Positions 52,226-60,239 of a stretch of DNA of 64,000 nt are shown in pieces. The notes beneath the pieces were generated by a model. The model did no database searches, was not told the origin of the DNA, and saw only the letters and a list, made by a program, of their open reading frames with translations. The first letter of the stretch is position 1; each line of letters opens with the position of its first letter. Source of the stretch: Synechococcus sp. CS-1330 (GTDB lineage Bacteria > Cyanobacteriota > Cyanobacteriia > PCC-6307 > Cyanobiaceae); assembly GCA_025128025.1 (NCBI GenBank), contig JAHLYR010000068.1, forward strand, positions 124,001-188,000, given 5' to 3'. A program made the position numbers and the translations under genes.

Positions 52226-54151
52226 TTAGAGCCCCCGCTCCATCAGCTTGCCCATCAAATCGGAGCTGCGCTGCTGGAAGCCGGCCAGCTCGTTGGGCTC
52301 CAGGCCCCCCACCGCTAGGCGCGCCAATTCATACACATTGCGGCCGAGGTCGTCGGCCAGTTGTTGGCTCGGCGAGTTGCCGCCACTGCCACCGGTTGTG
52401 ATCACCGAACCGGCCGAGAGCTTGAGCAGGCCCTCCACCAGCTTGTGTTTGCGGTTCACCAGCAGCACGTGGTGATCGGGCAGGCCCGGCAGGCGCTGCT
52501 CCATCAGGGCGCCCATGTCGTTGATGCGGCGCATCTGCTCCGGCAGCAGGATCAGGGCGGCGGGGGCGTTTTCACCCTTGAGGGCCTGCACCTGGATGGT
52601 CACCTTGTCGTTGGCCAGAGCTGCTTTGAATAAATCGCGCAGCTTTTCGGAATTGTCCTTGCCGTCTGCGTCGCTGATCTCGCTTTCTTTCTCCTGCAGC
52701 GATTCATCCAGTTCGCTGTCCACCCGCTGGAATTTGAGTTCCTCGTGGCGGTATTCGAGCCAGGGGATGAACTGGGTATCGATGAAGGTGTCGGCCAGCA
52801 GCACCTCGGCCCCTTGGCTCTTCCATAGAGCAAGGGCCCCGGCTTGGCCGGCCTCGTCGGTGCAGTAGAGGATGCGCTTGTCGTTGGCGGCATCCAGGCG
52901 GGTGCGGTAGCCAGCCAGGGTGGTGTAGGCCTTGCCGCCTTCGCCGGGGATGGGGTCAATGCTCTCGCCTTCGCCAGGCTCCTGCTCCGTGGGCGATGCA
53001 CTCGTGCCAAACAGCACCAGATCGGCCACCTGGTCGGCAAACTTTTCATCCTCCATGGCGCCGATCTTGATGAAGGGGGCCAGCGATTCCCAGCTTTCGG
53101 CGTAGCGCTTGGGGTCGTCGCGATGGAGCTCCTTGAGCCGGTCGCTCACCTTCTTGGCCACGAAGCCACCGATCGAGCGCACCCGCCGGTCGGTTTGCAG
53201 GGCGGAGCGGCTCACGTTCAGGGGGATGTCGGGCGAATCGATCACGCCGCGCAAGGGCAGCAGGTAGCGGGGCACCACCTCCTTGATCGAATCGCTCACG
53301 AACACGTTGTTGCAGTAGAGCTTGATCTCGCCCTTCTCCCAGTCGGCCCGGCCGCTCGATTTGGGGAAGAACAGGATGCCCTGCAGGTTGTAGGGATAGT
53401 CGGTGTTGAGGTGCACCCACAGCAGGGGATCGCCCTGGAAGGGATAGAGGTAGCGGTAGAGCTCGATGTAGTCGTTGTCTGTGAGATCCCTGGGGCTCTT
53501 GCGCCAAGGGGCCTCGCGTTTATTAACGGTTTCGCCTTCCAGCTGCACTTCCACCGGCAGGAAGTCGCAGTAGGTGGTTATTAAGGTGCGAATGCGGGCT
53601 GGCTCGATGTATTCGAGCTCCTCCTCCATCAGATGCAGGATCACGTCGGTGCCGGGCTCGTTGCGCTCGGCCTGTTCCAGGCTGAAGTTGGGGGAGCCAT
53701 CACAGCTCCAGCGCACCGCCTCCGCGCCAGCACTGGCGGAAAGGCTGACCAGCTCTACCTGCTTGGCAACCATGAAGCTGGAATAAAAGCCCAGGCCGAA
53801 GTGGCCGATGATCGCGTCGTTTTCTTGCTTGTATTTCTCGAGGAAGTCTTCGGCGCTGGAAAAGGCCACCTGGTTGATGTAGCGCTTCACCTCATCGACA
53901 TTCATGCCGATGCCGTTGTCGGAGATGGTGAGGGTTTGGGCTTCGCGGTCGATGCGGATCGAAATCTTGGCTTCAGGCCCTTCGCTGCAGTCGCCAGCCA
54001 TCGCCGCCATGCGCCGCTTGCTGATGGCATCCACGCCATTGCTCACCAGCTCCCGCAGAAACACCTCATGGCCGCTGTAGACGGCCTTTTTGATTATCGG
54101 AAAGATGTTTTCGGTGTGGATCTGAATCTGGCCCTGTTCCAGCACCGTCAT
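52226..54151 (-). CDS. htpG: Molecular chaperone HtpG (Hsp90)
   Basis: A 641-residue Hsp90. The N-terminal ATPase has FLRELVSNGVDAISKRR, LTISDNGIGMNVDEVKRYI and IGHFGLGFYSSFMVA. The middle domain has the catalytic-arginine region LNVSRSALQTDRRVRSIG, and the dimerisation domain follows. The insert of eukaryotic Hsp90 is absent, as in bacteria. HtpG aids heat, cold and oxidative stress survival and phycobilisome and tetrapyrrole functions in cyanobacteria. An unusual nested palindrome lies about 90 bases upstream of its ATG. Confidence 0.96.
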   Translation of the reverse strand: MTVLEQGQIQIHTENIFPIIKKAVYSGHEVFLRELVSNGVDAISKRRMAAMAGDCSEGPEAKISIRIDREAQTLTISDNGIGMNVDEVKRYINQVAFSSAEDFLEKYKQENDAIIGHFGLGFYSSFMVAKQVELVSLSASAGAEAVRWSCDGSPNFSLEQAERNEPGTDVILHLMEEELEYIEPARIRTLITTYCDFLPVEVQLEGETVNKREAPWRKSPRDLTDNDYIELYRYLYPFQGDPLLWVHLNTDYPYNLQGILFFPKSSGRADWEKGEIKLYCNNVFVSDSIKEVVPRYLLPLRGVIDSPDIPLNVSRSALQTDRRVRSIGGFVAKKVSDRLKELHRDDPKRYAESWESLAPFIKIGAMEDEKFADQVADLVLFGTSASPTEQEPGEGESIDPIPGEGGKAYTTLAGYRTRLDAANDKRILYCTDEAGQAGALALWKSQGAEVLLADTFIDTQFIPWLEYRHEELKFQRVDSELDESLQEKESEISDADGKDNSEKLRDLFKAALANDKVTIQVQALKGENAPAALILLPEQMRRINDMGALMEQRLPGLPDHHVLLVNRKHKLVEGLLKLSAGSVITTGGSGGNSPSQQLADDLGRNVYELARLAVGGLEPNELAGFQQRSSDLMGKLMERGL

Positions 54152-54241
54152 GGCAAGCGTTATGTCGTTGGCCCAAACCTTACGGAGCTTGGGCCTGCCG
54201 GCTCAAGGGCTATGGGGGAGGGGTCTCCGAACTCAGGCTTG

Positions 54242-54264
54242 GCTAAGTCTTGACTTAGCTAAGT
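54242..54264. promoter_or_regulatory. Nested inverted repeats upstream of htpG
   Basis: GCTAAGTC and GACTTAGC form a perfect 8-base inverted repeat with a TT loop (54242-54259), and the overlapping ACTTAGCTAAGT (54253-54264) is a perfect 12-base palindrome. The hexamer GCTAAG/CTTAGC thus occurs three times in alternating orientation. It lies between the end of the ferredoxin gene and the htpG start, about 90 bases upstream of htpG. It is unlike the CIRCE element. It may be an operator, or a terminator without a T-run for the ferredoxin gene. Confidence 0.45.
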
Positions 54265-54295
54265 GATGAACCGCACAGCCTGCCTCCTGCCCCGC

Positions 54296-54520
54296 TCAGC
54301 CTGCCTGCTGCAGCTCCGGCTTCTCTTCGGCAAGGATGGCCCCCTGTACGGGACAAACCTGCAGGCAGATGCCGCAATCGATGCAGGTGTCGAAGTCGAT
54401 CCAATAAAAGTTTGTGCCTTTGCTGTTGGCACCTTGGCCGGGGTTGATGCAAGCCACGGGGCAGGCATCAACGCAATCGGCTACGCCCTCGCAGACGTTG
54501 GTGACGATCGTGTGAGCCAT
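54296..54520 (-). CDS. Bacterial-type 4Fe-4S (7Fe/8Fe) ferredoxin
   Basis: A 74-residue ferredoxin with two cluster motifs, CEGVADCVDACPVACI and CIDCGICLQVCPV. The first has wider spacing before its third cysteine, as in 7Fe or alternative-spacing ferredoxins. HxNP-like region INPGQGANSKGTNFYWIDFDT is typical of cyanobacterial FdxB-type proteins. It carries electrons for reductases not identified here. It is 9 bases downstream of hisZ on the same strand. Confidence 0.88.
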   Translation of the reverse strand: MAHTIVTNVCEGVADCVDACPVACINPGQGANSKGTNFYWIDFDTCIDCGICLQVCPVQGAILAEEKPELQQAG

Positions 54521-54529
54521 TAATGAATT

Positions 54530-55699
54530 TTAGGGAGCGATCCAGAGAGTACGGCCGCAGCCGCGGGCCTGACCGAGGGCCTCAGCTTCAGCTTGATTGG
54601 AGCAGGCCCCGCTGAGCAGTTCAGCGCAGGTGCCCGCTTGGTGCAGGGCCTCCAGCTGATTGAGGGCTGCGGATAGGTGTTTGGGGTTGCCGTAGGCCAC
54701 CAGTACCGGCGCAGGGCTCTCTATGGCCGGTGCCACCAGCTCCCGCACAGCTCCCACATCGAAGCCAAAACCCACTCCCGCAGCCTCCCTTGGCTCTGGG
54801 CAAAAGCGACCCACCAGGGCGTCGTAACGACCGCCGCTGGCAATCTCCACCGGCACCTCCTGCCCCTGGCAGACCAGCTTCAGCACCAGGCCGTCATAGA
54901 GGGCGAAGTGGGGCTGAAAGCTCGGGTCAAGCTGCAACTGCACTCCCAGGCGCTCGGCGGCCGGGGCCACCGCTACCAGGGTCTCGCCCAGCTCAGTTAG
55001 CAGGGGTATGGGGCCCAGCCATTGCTCTAATTGATACAGCACCTTGGCTGGCTCGCCGCGCAGGCGCATCAGGTTGCCCAGTCGCTGCCGATCAGAATCG
55101 GGGAGGGCCAGTTGGGCCAGAGCTAGGGGATCGAAGTTGGTGAGGGCGGCGCGGGCCGTGCCCTGCTGTTGCTCGGGCAGCTGGCGCAGCAGGGCGCTGA
55201 GCACCCCGTGGTGCCCCACCAGCAGCCGGGGTTGGTGATGGGCCTGCAGTCCAAGAGCTCCGGCGGCGGCAAGCAGCAGCCGCATCAGCTCAACATCGGC
55301 GGCGGCGGTTTGGGCGCCGAGCAGCTCCACTCCGCTCTGCAGCTGTTCATGCAGCCGCTGGGAGCCGCCTTCAGCCATGGAGCTGCGGAAGGTGCTGCCC
55401 ATGGCCCAGAGCCGCAGGGGACGGGGCCGATCGGCCAGGCGGGTGCTGGCGGCGCGGGCGATCGAGGCGGTCAGCTCCGGCCGCAACCCCAGGGGCTCAT
55501 CACTTGCCAGCCTCACCAGCTCGCGGCCGTCGATGCCACCACCAGCCTCCAGGGTGTCGAGCCGCTCAAAGCTGGGCGGCGCCACCTCCTGGTAGCCCCA
55601 GAGCCGATATACAGCTGCTAGTTGATCGGCGATGCGCCGGTTGCCCTCAACTTCACGAGGGTTGAGATCCCGAACGCCAGCGGCAGGTTGCAGGGCCAT
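54530..55699 (-). CDS. hisZ: ATP phosphoribosyltransferase regulatory subunit
   Basis: A 389-residue HisRS-like protein. It has ALQPAAGVRDLNPREVEGNR at the N-terminus, LRPELTASIARAASTRLAD and the class II synthetase motif region, and ASGGRYDALVGRF, but lacks a complete tRNA-binding domain, which fits HisZ, the activator of the short HisG in histidine synthesis. The ATG at 55699 is chosen because the longer open frame runs into the upstream gene. It ends 9 bases before the ferredoxin. Confidence 0.9.
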   Translation of the reverse strand: MALQPAAGVRDLNPREVEGNRRIADQLAAVYRLWGYQEVAPPSFERLDTLEAGGGIDGRELVRLASDEPLGLRPELTASIARAASTRLADRPRPLRLWAMGSTFRSSMAEGGSQRLHEQLQSGVELLGAQTAAADVELMRLLLAAAGALGLQAHHQPRLLVGHHGVLSALLRQLPEQQQGTARAALTNFDPLALAQLALPDSDRQRLGNLMRLRGEPAKVLYQLEQWLGPIPLLTELGETLVAVAPAAERLGVQLQLDPSFQPHFALYDGLVLKLVCQGQEVPVEIASGGRYDALVGRFCPEPREAAGVGFGFDVGAVRELVAPAIESPAPVLVAYGNPKHLSAALNQLEALHQAGTCAELLSGACSNQAEAEALGQARGCGRTLWIAP

Positions 55700-55745
55700 T
55701 GCGGCGTTGAAGTTGGGAAGGGGTGGGCTGATCCTATGGATCGAA

Positions 55746-56624
55746 TCAGGGGGAGTCGAGTTCGGGGGCGCCATAGCTGGCGCCGGCCAGGGGGCGGCAG
55801 GAGGCCAGGCCATCGATCAGGGCTGGTTGCAGGGTTGCTCCACAGGCCAGGATCCGCCCCGAGTCGATCGCAAATGCCGAGCCGTCGTAGGCGCTCACCA
55901 CACCGCCGGCTTGCTCCACCAGCACCACACCGGCGGCCAGATCCCAGGGAGATAGGCCCCGCTCCCAAATGCCATCGAGCTTGCCGGCGGCCACGAAGGC
56001 CAGATCCAGGGCCACCGAGCCGCCGCGTCGCACGCCCTGGCTGCGGTGGGTAAACCAGGCGAATTCCGCGTAGTTGTTGTCGAGTCGGCTGCGGCGGTCA
56101 TAGGCAAAGCCGGTGACCAGCAGGGCCTGCTCGAGGCTGGGGCAGCCGCTTACGGCCAACTTGCTGCCATTGCACCAGGAGCCCAGGCCGGGGGCGGCCC
56201 AGTAGAGCTGCTCCAGGCCCGGAGCGGCTAGGGCGCCGAGCAGGGGCTGTCCGCGCCAGCACAAGCCCACCGATGTGCCAAACAGCGGGTAGCTGTGGGC
56301 GTAGTTGGTGGTGCCATCGAGGGGGTCGACGCACCACTCCAGATCGCCGGGCCTGGAGCGGCGTCCGCTCTCTTCAGCCAGAACGCCAATCTGCGGGGTT
56401 TCGGCCTCGAGCAGCGCCAGCACCGCTGCTTCAGCGGCATGGTCTGCTTCGGTGACCAGATCGCCGGAGCGTCCCTTCTCTCGCACCTGCTCCAAGCGGC
56501 CAAAGTGCAGGCGCAGTTGCTCGCCTCCGGCCTCCGCCGCCCGGCGCGCCACCTCCGTCAGCTGTTCGAGCTCGCCGCTGCTAAGCCCCGACTGCTGGTA
56601 GGCCGTGGTGCTGGTTGGGTTCAT
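55746..56624 (-). CDS. Inositol-monophosphatase-family phosphatase
   Basis: A 292-residue Mg-dependent, lithium-sensitive-type phosphatase. Metal motifs are GDLVTEADHAAE, VLAEESG, WCVDPLDGTTNYAHSYP and SPWDLAAGVVLVEQAGG. It could act on inositol-1-phosphate, histidinol-phosphate or another sugar phosphate. The adjacency to hisZ makes histidinol-phosphate phosphatase a reasonable idea, though unproven. Its ATG overlaps the ferredoxin stop by 4 bases (ATGA). Confidence 0.88.
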   Translation of the reverse strand: MNPTSTTAYQQSGLSSGELEQLTEVARRAAEAGGEQLRLHFGRLEQVREKGRSGDLVTEADHAAEAAVLALLEAETPQIGVLAEESGRRSRPGDLEWCVDPLDGTTNYAHSYPLFGTSVGLCWRGQPLLGALAAPGLEQLYWAAPGLGSWCNGSKLAVSGCPSLEQALLVTGFAYDRRSRLDNNYAEFAWFTHRSQGVRRGGSVALDLAFVAAGKLDGIWERGLSPWDLAAGVVLVEQAGGVVSAYDGSAFAIDSGRILACGATLQPALIDGLASCRPLAGASYGAPELDSP

Positions 56625-56989
56625 TCCTCCTCCAGGGGCAGGGCGCTGCGCACCTTGCCGCGGCCAAAGTGCCGGCCAAACTGCAGTTCGTAGACCTCGT
56701 CCTCGTCTTGGGTCTCCACCTCCAAGGGGCCGGTGGCCCGGGCCACGCAAAGCAGTCCGTACCCACGCCCGCGCAGCTCCCGCGACAGCCCTAGGGCCTC
56801 GCGCTGATCGATTTCACCGCTGATTACGCGCACGGCGCAGGCGGTGCAGCAGCCGTTGCGGCAACTAAAAGGCAGGGGATCTCCCTGCTGCTCAAAGCTG
56901 CGCAGGATGTATTCCCCTTCGGGAACCTCGTGGCGAATCACCTGGCCGGCTTGGAGCCAGTGAACCGTGATCGGATGGGTGCTAGTCAT
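56621..56989 (-). CDS. Plant-type 2Fe-2S ferredoxin with C-terminal extension
   Basis: A 122-residue ferredoxin. The cluster cysteines are in SCRNGCCTACAV (CxxxxCxxC) and LLCVARATGPLEVET. About 30 residues (DEDEVYELQFGRHFGRGKVR) extend past the usual end, which marks a subgroup distinct from PetF. The partner enzyme is unknown. It overlaps the phosphatase gene by 4 bases. The start used is MTSTHPITVHW; codons further upstream would run into tRNA-Ser. Confidence 0.85.
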   Translation of the reverse strand: MTSTHPITVHWLQAGQVIRHEVPEGEYILRSFEQQGDPLPFSCRNGCCTACAVRVISGEIDQREALGLSRELRGRGYGLLCVARATGPLEVETQDEDEVYELQFGRHFGRGKVRSALPLEEE

Positions 56990-57027
56990 GCTGCTACATT
57001 GCCATCTGGTTGCCCCATTTTGCCCCT

Positions 57028-57114
57028 GGAGAGGTGGCCGAGTGGTCGAAGGCGCAGCACTGGAAATGCTGTATAGGGGCAACTCTATCGAGGGTTCGAA
57101 TCCCTCCCTCTCCG
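57028..57114 (+). tRNA. tRNA-Ser (anticodon GGA)
   Basis: An 87-base gene. The acceptor stem GGAGAGG pairs with CCTCTCC (57107-57113), the discriminator is G, and CCA is not encoded. The anticodon stem CAGCA/TGCTG holds the loop CTGGAAA, giving anticodon GGA (UCC/UCU serine codons). A long variable arm follows, as expected for serine, then the T-arm GGGTTCGAATCCC. A terminator stands 7 bases downstream. Confidence 0.96.
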
Positions 57115-57120
57115 TTATAA

Positions 57121-57144
57121 AGCCGGCCTTGCGGCCGGCTTTTT
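57121..57144 (+). terminator. Rho-independent terminator of tRNA-Ser
   Basis: AGCCGGCC and GGCCGGCT form a perfect 8-base stem around a TTGC loop, followed by TTTT. The position right after the tRNA and the strong GC stem make this a clear intrinsic terminator. Beyond it lies about 100 bases of AT-rich sequence with no gene. Confidence 0.9.
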
Positions 57145-57252
57145 CATGGCATGCCAAGATTGAGTGAATCAATCCCTGGTTTGTAAAGTTGCTAATTGGA
57201 TAATTTGCTTATTTTTGATATAAATATTGAAGTTAAACTTTATCGTTGCTTA

Positions 57253-58077
57253 TCAGCCGAAGCGGCCGCTCACGTAGTCCTGGGTGGCCTGCTGGCCGGG
57301 GGCATTGAAGATCCGTTCGGTGTCGTTGAACTCCACCAGGTAGCCCACCTTGCCGGTGCCACCTTCAACGGCTTCTGCATTAAAGAAGGCCGTTTGATCA
57401 GCAACTCGCACGGCTTGCTGCATGTTGTGGGTCACGATGATGATTGTGTAGCTGCGCTTCAGCTCATGCATTGTTTCTTCGATCTTCAGTGTGGAGATCG
57501 GATCAAGGGCTGAGCAGGGCTCGTCCATCAAGATCACCTCAGGTTCGGTGGCGATGGCCCGGGCGATGCAAAGACGCTGCTGCTGGCCACCCGACAGGGC
57601 AAAACCGCTCTCCCTAAGTTTGTCCTTGCATTCATCCCACACCGCAGCCTTACGCAGGGAGCGCTCCACCAGCTCATCCATATCGCCCTTGAAGCCGTTG
57701 ATCCGGGCACCGAAGGCGATGTTTTCGTAAATTGTTTTTGGGAAAGGATTGGGCTTCTGGAACACCATGCCAATGCGCCTCCGCACCTCCACTGGATCCA
57801 CCTTGGGGTCGTAGAGATCGTGGCCGTCAAAAACAACCCTGCCCTTGAGCTTGCATCCCGGAATCAGATCGTTCATCCGATTGAGGCCGCGCAACACGGT
57901 CGATTTACCACAACCAGAAGGGCCAATAAAGGCGGTCACCCGGCCGCGAGGAATGTCCATGAAGACATTCTTTACAGCCTCAAATTTGCCATAGGAGATG
58001 GTGACGTTCTGCAGGGACATGCAGGCGTCTCCTTTGGTGGAGTCGGCGGACTGGCTGGAGTAGAGGCTGCTGGTCAT
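57253..58077 (-). CDS. pstB: Phosphate ABC transporter ATP-binding protein PstB
   Basis: A 274-residue ATPase. Walker A is [10 protein letters not shown], the signature is [16 protein letters not shown], Walker B is [13 protein letters not shown], and [25 protein letters not shown] is typical PstB. It energises high-affinity phosphate uptake with PstA, PstC and a binding protein PstS not in this window. About 20 residues ([18 protein letters not shown]) precede the conserved start. It is the last gene of pstCAB. Confidence 0.96.
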   Translation of the reverse strand: MTSSLYSSQSADSTKGDACMSLQNVTISYGKFEAVKNVFMDIPRGRVTAFIGPSGCGKSTVLRGLNRMNDLIPGCKLKGRVVFDGHDLYDPKVDPVEVRRRIGMVFQKPNPFPKTIYENIAFGARINGFKGDMDELVERSLRKAAVWDECKDKLRESGFALSGGQQQRLCIARAIATEPEVILMDEPCSALDPISTLKIEETMHELKRSYTIIIVTHNMQQAVRVADQTAFFNAEAVEGGTGKVGYLVEFNDTERIFNAPGQQATQDYVSGRFG

Positions 58078-58122
58078 GGGTCTGAAAGGAATGGGGAAGG
58101 GGAAGGACTGGAGGTTTGGGCT

Positions 58123-59037
58123 TCAGACTTTGGCCATTCGGCTGATCCAGCGGGCCAGCAGGTTTGCGGCCAGGATCATCATCACCAGCACAAATGAAGC
58201 GGCCCACGCAAGTTCGTTTTGGGCCTCATAGGGCATGATCGCGAAATTGAAGATCAGCACCGACATGGTGGCGATCGGGTTAAACACGCCCTCAGGCCAG
58301 AAGGGCGAGAAAAGTGCCGTGAATATCAAGGGAGCCGTTTCGCCGGCGGCTCGGGCGATCGACAGCACAATGCCAGTGGCTATCGGAGTGAAGGCCGATG
58401 GCAAGGTGATCCGCGTCACGGTCACAAACTTGGAAGCACCAACTCCGTAGGCACCCCAGCGCAGCTCCTGGGGCACCAGCTTGAGCCCCTCATCGGTGGT
58501 CTTAATCACCGTGGGCAGCATCAACACCGAAAGGGCGATGCCGCCCGCCATGGCGCTGTAGCTCTGGTCGAAAAATATCCGGGTGGCAACAACAATTCCG
58601 TAAACGAAAACACCACTAATGATCGACGGTACGCCGGCTAAAACGTCGTTGCCGAAGCTGACAAACTGGGCGAACCAACCGCGACTGGAGTATTCGCTGA
58701 GGTAGATGCCCCCTCCCACCCCCACTGGGATGGCAATCAAGGAGGCGATCAGGGTCACCAAGACTGTGCCAAGGATGGCGTTGCCGATACCACCTCCTTC
58801 CAGGCCGGGGGGTGGTGGCAGCTGGGTGAAAAGGCTTGCGCTGATCAGGCGACCGCCCTGCATCAACACGTGGAACAGGACCAGCACCAGCGGCAGCACC
58901 GCTATGGCAGCAAATATGCCAGCGATGCTGGTGAACAGTAGGTTGAGTCGGTTGCGGCGCAGGCCCGGGTCGAAGTGCAACGGCCGCCGGTCAAACAGGG
59001 CGGTGTTGTCGTAGGTGATCGGAGAGGGGTTAGCCAT
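58123..59037 (-). CDS. pstA: Phosphate ABC transporter permease PstA
   Basis: A 304-residue inner-membrane permease with six helices. The EAA-like region is ELRWGAYGVGASKFVTVTRITLPSAF, and GIYLSEYSSRGWFAQFVSFGNDVLAGVPSIISG is the PstA signature. ATG at 59037 is chosen; the frame runs upstream into the end of pstC. It is 8 bases downstream of pstC and 45 bases upstream of pstB. Confidence 0.94.
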   Translation of the reverse strand: MANPSPITYDNTALFDRRPLHFDPGLRRNRLNLLFTSIAGIFAAIAVLPLVLVLFHVLMQGGRLISASLFTQLPPPPGLEGGGIGNAILGTVLVTLIASLIAIPVGVGGGIYLSEYSSRGWFAQFVSFGNDVLAGVPSIISGVFVYGIVVATRIFFDQSYSAMAGGIALSVLMLPTVIKTTDEGLKLVPQELRWGAYGVGASKFVTVTRITLPSAFTPIATGIVLSIARAAGETAPLIFTALFSPFWPEGVFNPIATMSVLIFNFAIMPYEAQNELAWAASFVLVMMILAANLLARWISRMAKV

Positions 59038-59045
59038 GGTGATGA

Positions 59046-60041
59046 TCAGTAACGCAGGCTGAGACGACGGACGAGCCATTGAGCCACCACATTCACCGCA
59101 AATGTGAGCAGCATCAGAATCAATGCGGCATACATAAGTGCCGATACCTGGATGCCATCGGCTTCACCAAACTGGTTGGCAAGCATCGCTGCGATCGTGT
59201 TGCCCGGGGCAAGCAGCGATAGATCGAAGTTGAGGGCGTTGCCAACAATCATCGTGACCGCCATGGTTTCCCCCATGGCCCTACCAAGGGCAAGCATCAC
59301 GCCGCCAGTTATGGCCGAAACTGCGGCTGGCAAGATCACGCTGAAAATGGCTCCCCAGCGGGTGGTGCCTACGCCGTAGGCCCCCTGGCGCAGCTCAATC
59401 GGCACCTGGTTAAGGGCATCTCGTGAGATGGCCGTGATGATCGGCAGCACCATCACCACCAGGATCAAGATGGCCGGGGCCATGCCAGGACCTTGGGGCA
59501 CGGTGTTGAAGAAAGGAGTCCAACCCAAAAGGCTGTGCAGCAGGTTGAGGGCTGGGCGGATAGCCGGCTCCATCACAAAGATGGCCCAAAGCCCGAGCAC
59601 CACCGAAGGGATGGCGGCAAGTAGTTCCACCATCAATCCAATCGCCTCCCGCAGGGAGCTTGGGATCAGGTCTTCGGTGATGAAGATCGCCGTGCCCACA
59701 CCCAAGGGAATGGCGATTGCCAGCGACAGGATCGAGGTCACCAACGTGCCGTAGATGGCGATGAAGGCCCCGTATTCCTCGTTGACTGGATCCCAGCTGG
59801 AAGTGGTGAGGAAGCTGAGTCCAAAGCTTGAGATCGCCTCCCGGGCCCCTTGGAACACGGTGAGAAATATGCCCAGCAGCACAATTGCTACAAAGGAGGC
59901 AAGCACCAGTGTTAACTGCCGAAAGCCGAGGTCAATCAGCTTTTCCGAGGGTGGGCGGCGACGCAGGGTGAAGGCGTCAGCAGCCAGATTGCGGTTTGGA
60001 TTCACTGGGCCTGAGCCCGCTGGGCTGGAGTCCGTCAGCAT
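59046..60041 (-). CDS. pstC: Phosphate ABC transporter permease PstC
   Basis: A 331-residue permease partner of PstA with a cytosolic N-terminal tail of about 45 residues, then six helices. LGVGTAIFITEDLIPSSLREAIGLMVELLAAIPSVVLGLWAI and VPIELRQGAYGVGTTRWGAIF are diagnostic. The start at 60041 keeps the candidate Pho box (60118-60136) outside the gene; the ATG at 60110 would lie too close to it. Confidence 0.93.
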   Translation of the reverse strand: MLTDSSPAGSGPVNPNRNLAADAFTLRRRPPSEKLIDLGFRQLTLVLASFVAIVLLGIFLTVFQGAREAISSFGLSFLTTSSWDPVNEEYGAFIAIYGTLVTSILSLAIAIPLGVGTAIFITEDLIPSSLREAIGLMVELLAAIPSVVLGLWAIFVMEPAIRPALNLLHSLLGWTPFFNTVPQGPGMAPAILILVVMVLPIITAISRDALNQVPIELRQGAYGVGTTRWGAIFSVILPAAVSAITGGVMLALGRAMGETMAVTMIVGNALNFDLSLLAPGNTIAAMLANQFGEADGIQVSALMYAALILMLLTFAVNVVAQWLVRRLSLRY

Positions 60042-60117
60042 GGGTAGGGATGGCTTTGCATCGGTCAGCGCTGAGCGGCCGATCCACCAGAAATCTACGA
60101 AGCGCTGCACTCCCCGC

Positions 60118-60136
60118 CGTTTAAGCAGTGATTAAC
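60118..60136 (-). promoter_or_regulatory. Candidate Pho box upstream of pstC
   Basis: On the minus strand GTTAATCA and CTTAAACG are two 8-base direct repeats separated by CTG, an 11-base period. This matches the cyanobacterial PhoB (SphR) consensus of CTTAACCT-like octamers with 3-base spacers. It stands about 77 bases before the pstC ATG. A third repeat is not obvious, so binding may be weak. The gene it would control makes phosphate-starvation regulation sensible. Confidence 0.5.
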
Positions 60137-60239
60137 GTCTGGGAGCCCGTTAGCTTTGGGCTTCCACAGCGCGGGGCTGAGCCGCCGTTTTCATGGGTCG
60201 ACGGGGTTCCAGCCGCATGCTTTTAAGAGAAGGGGTGCC

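Noticed and set aside
57028-57252. Integrated element at tRNA-Ser
   Set aside because: No integrase, no repeat of the tRNA 3' end and no phage-like gene; the pst operon follows at once.
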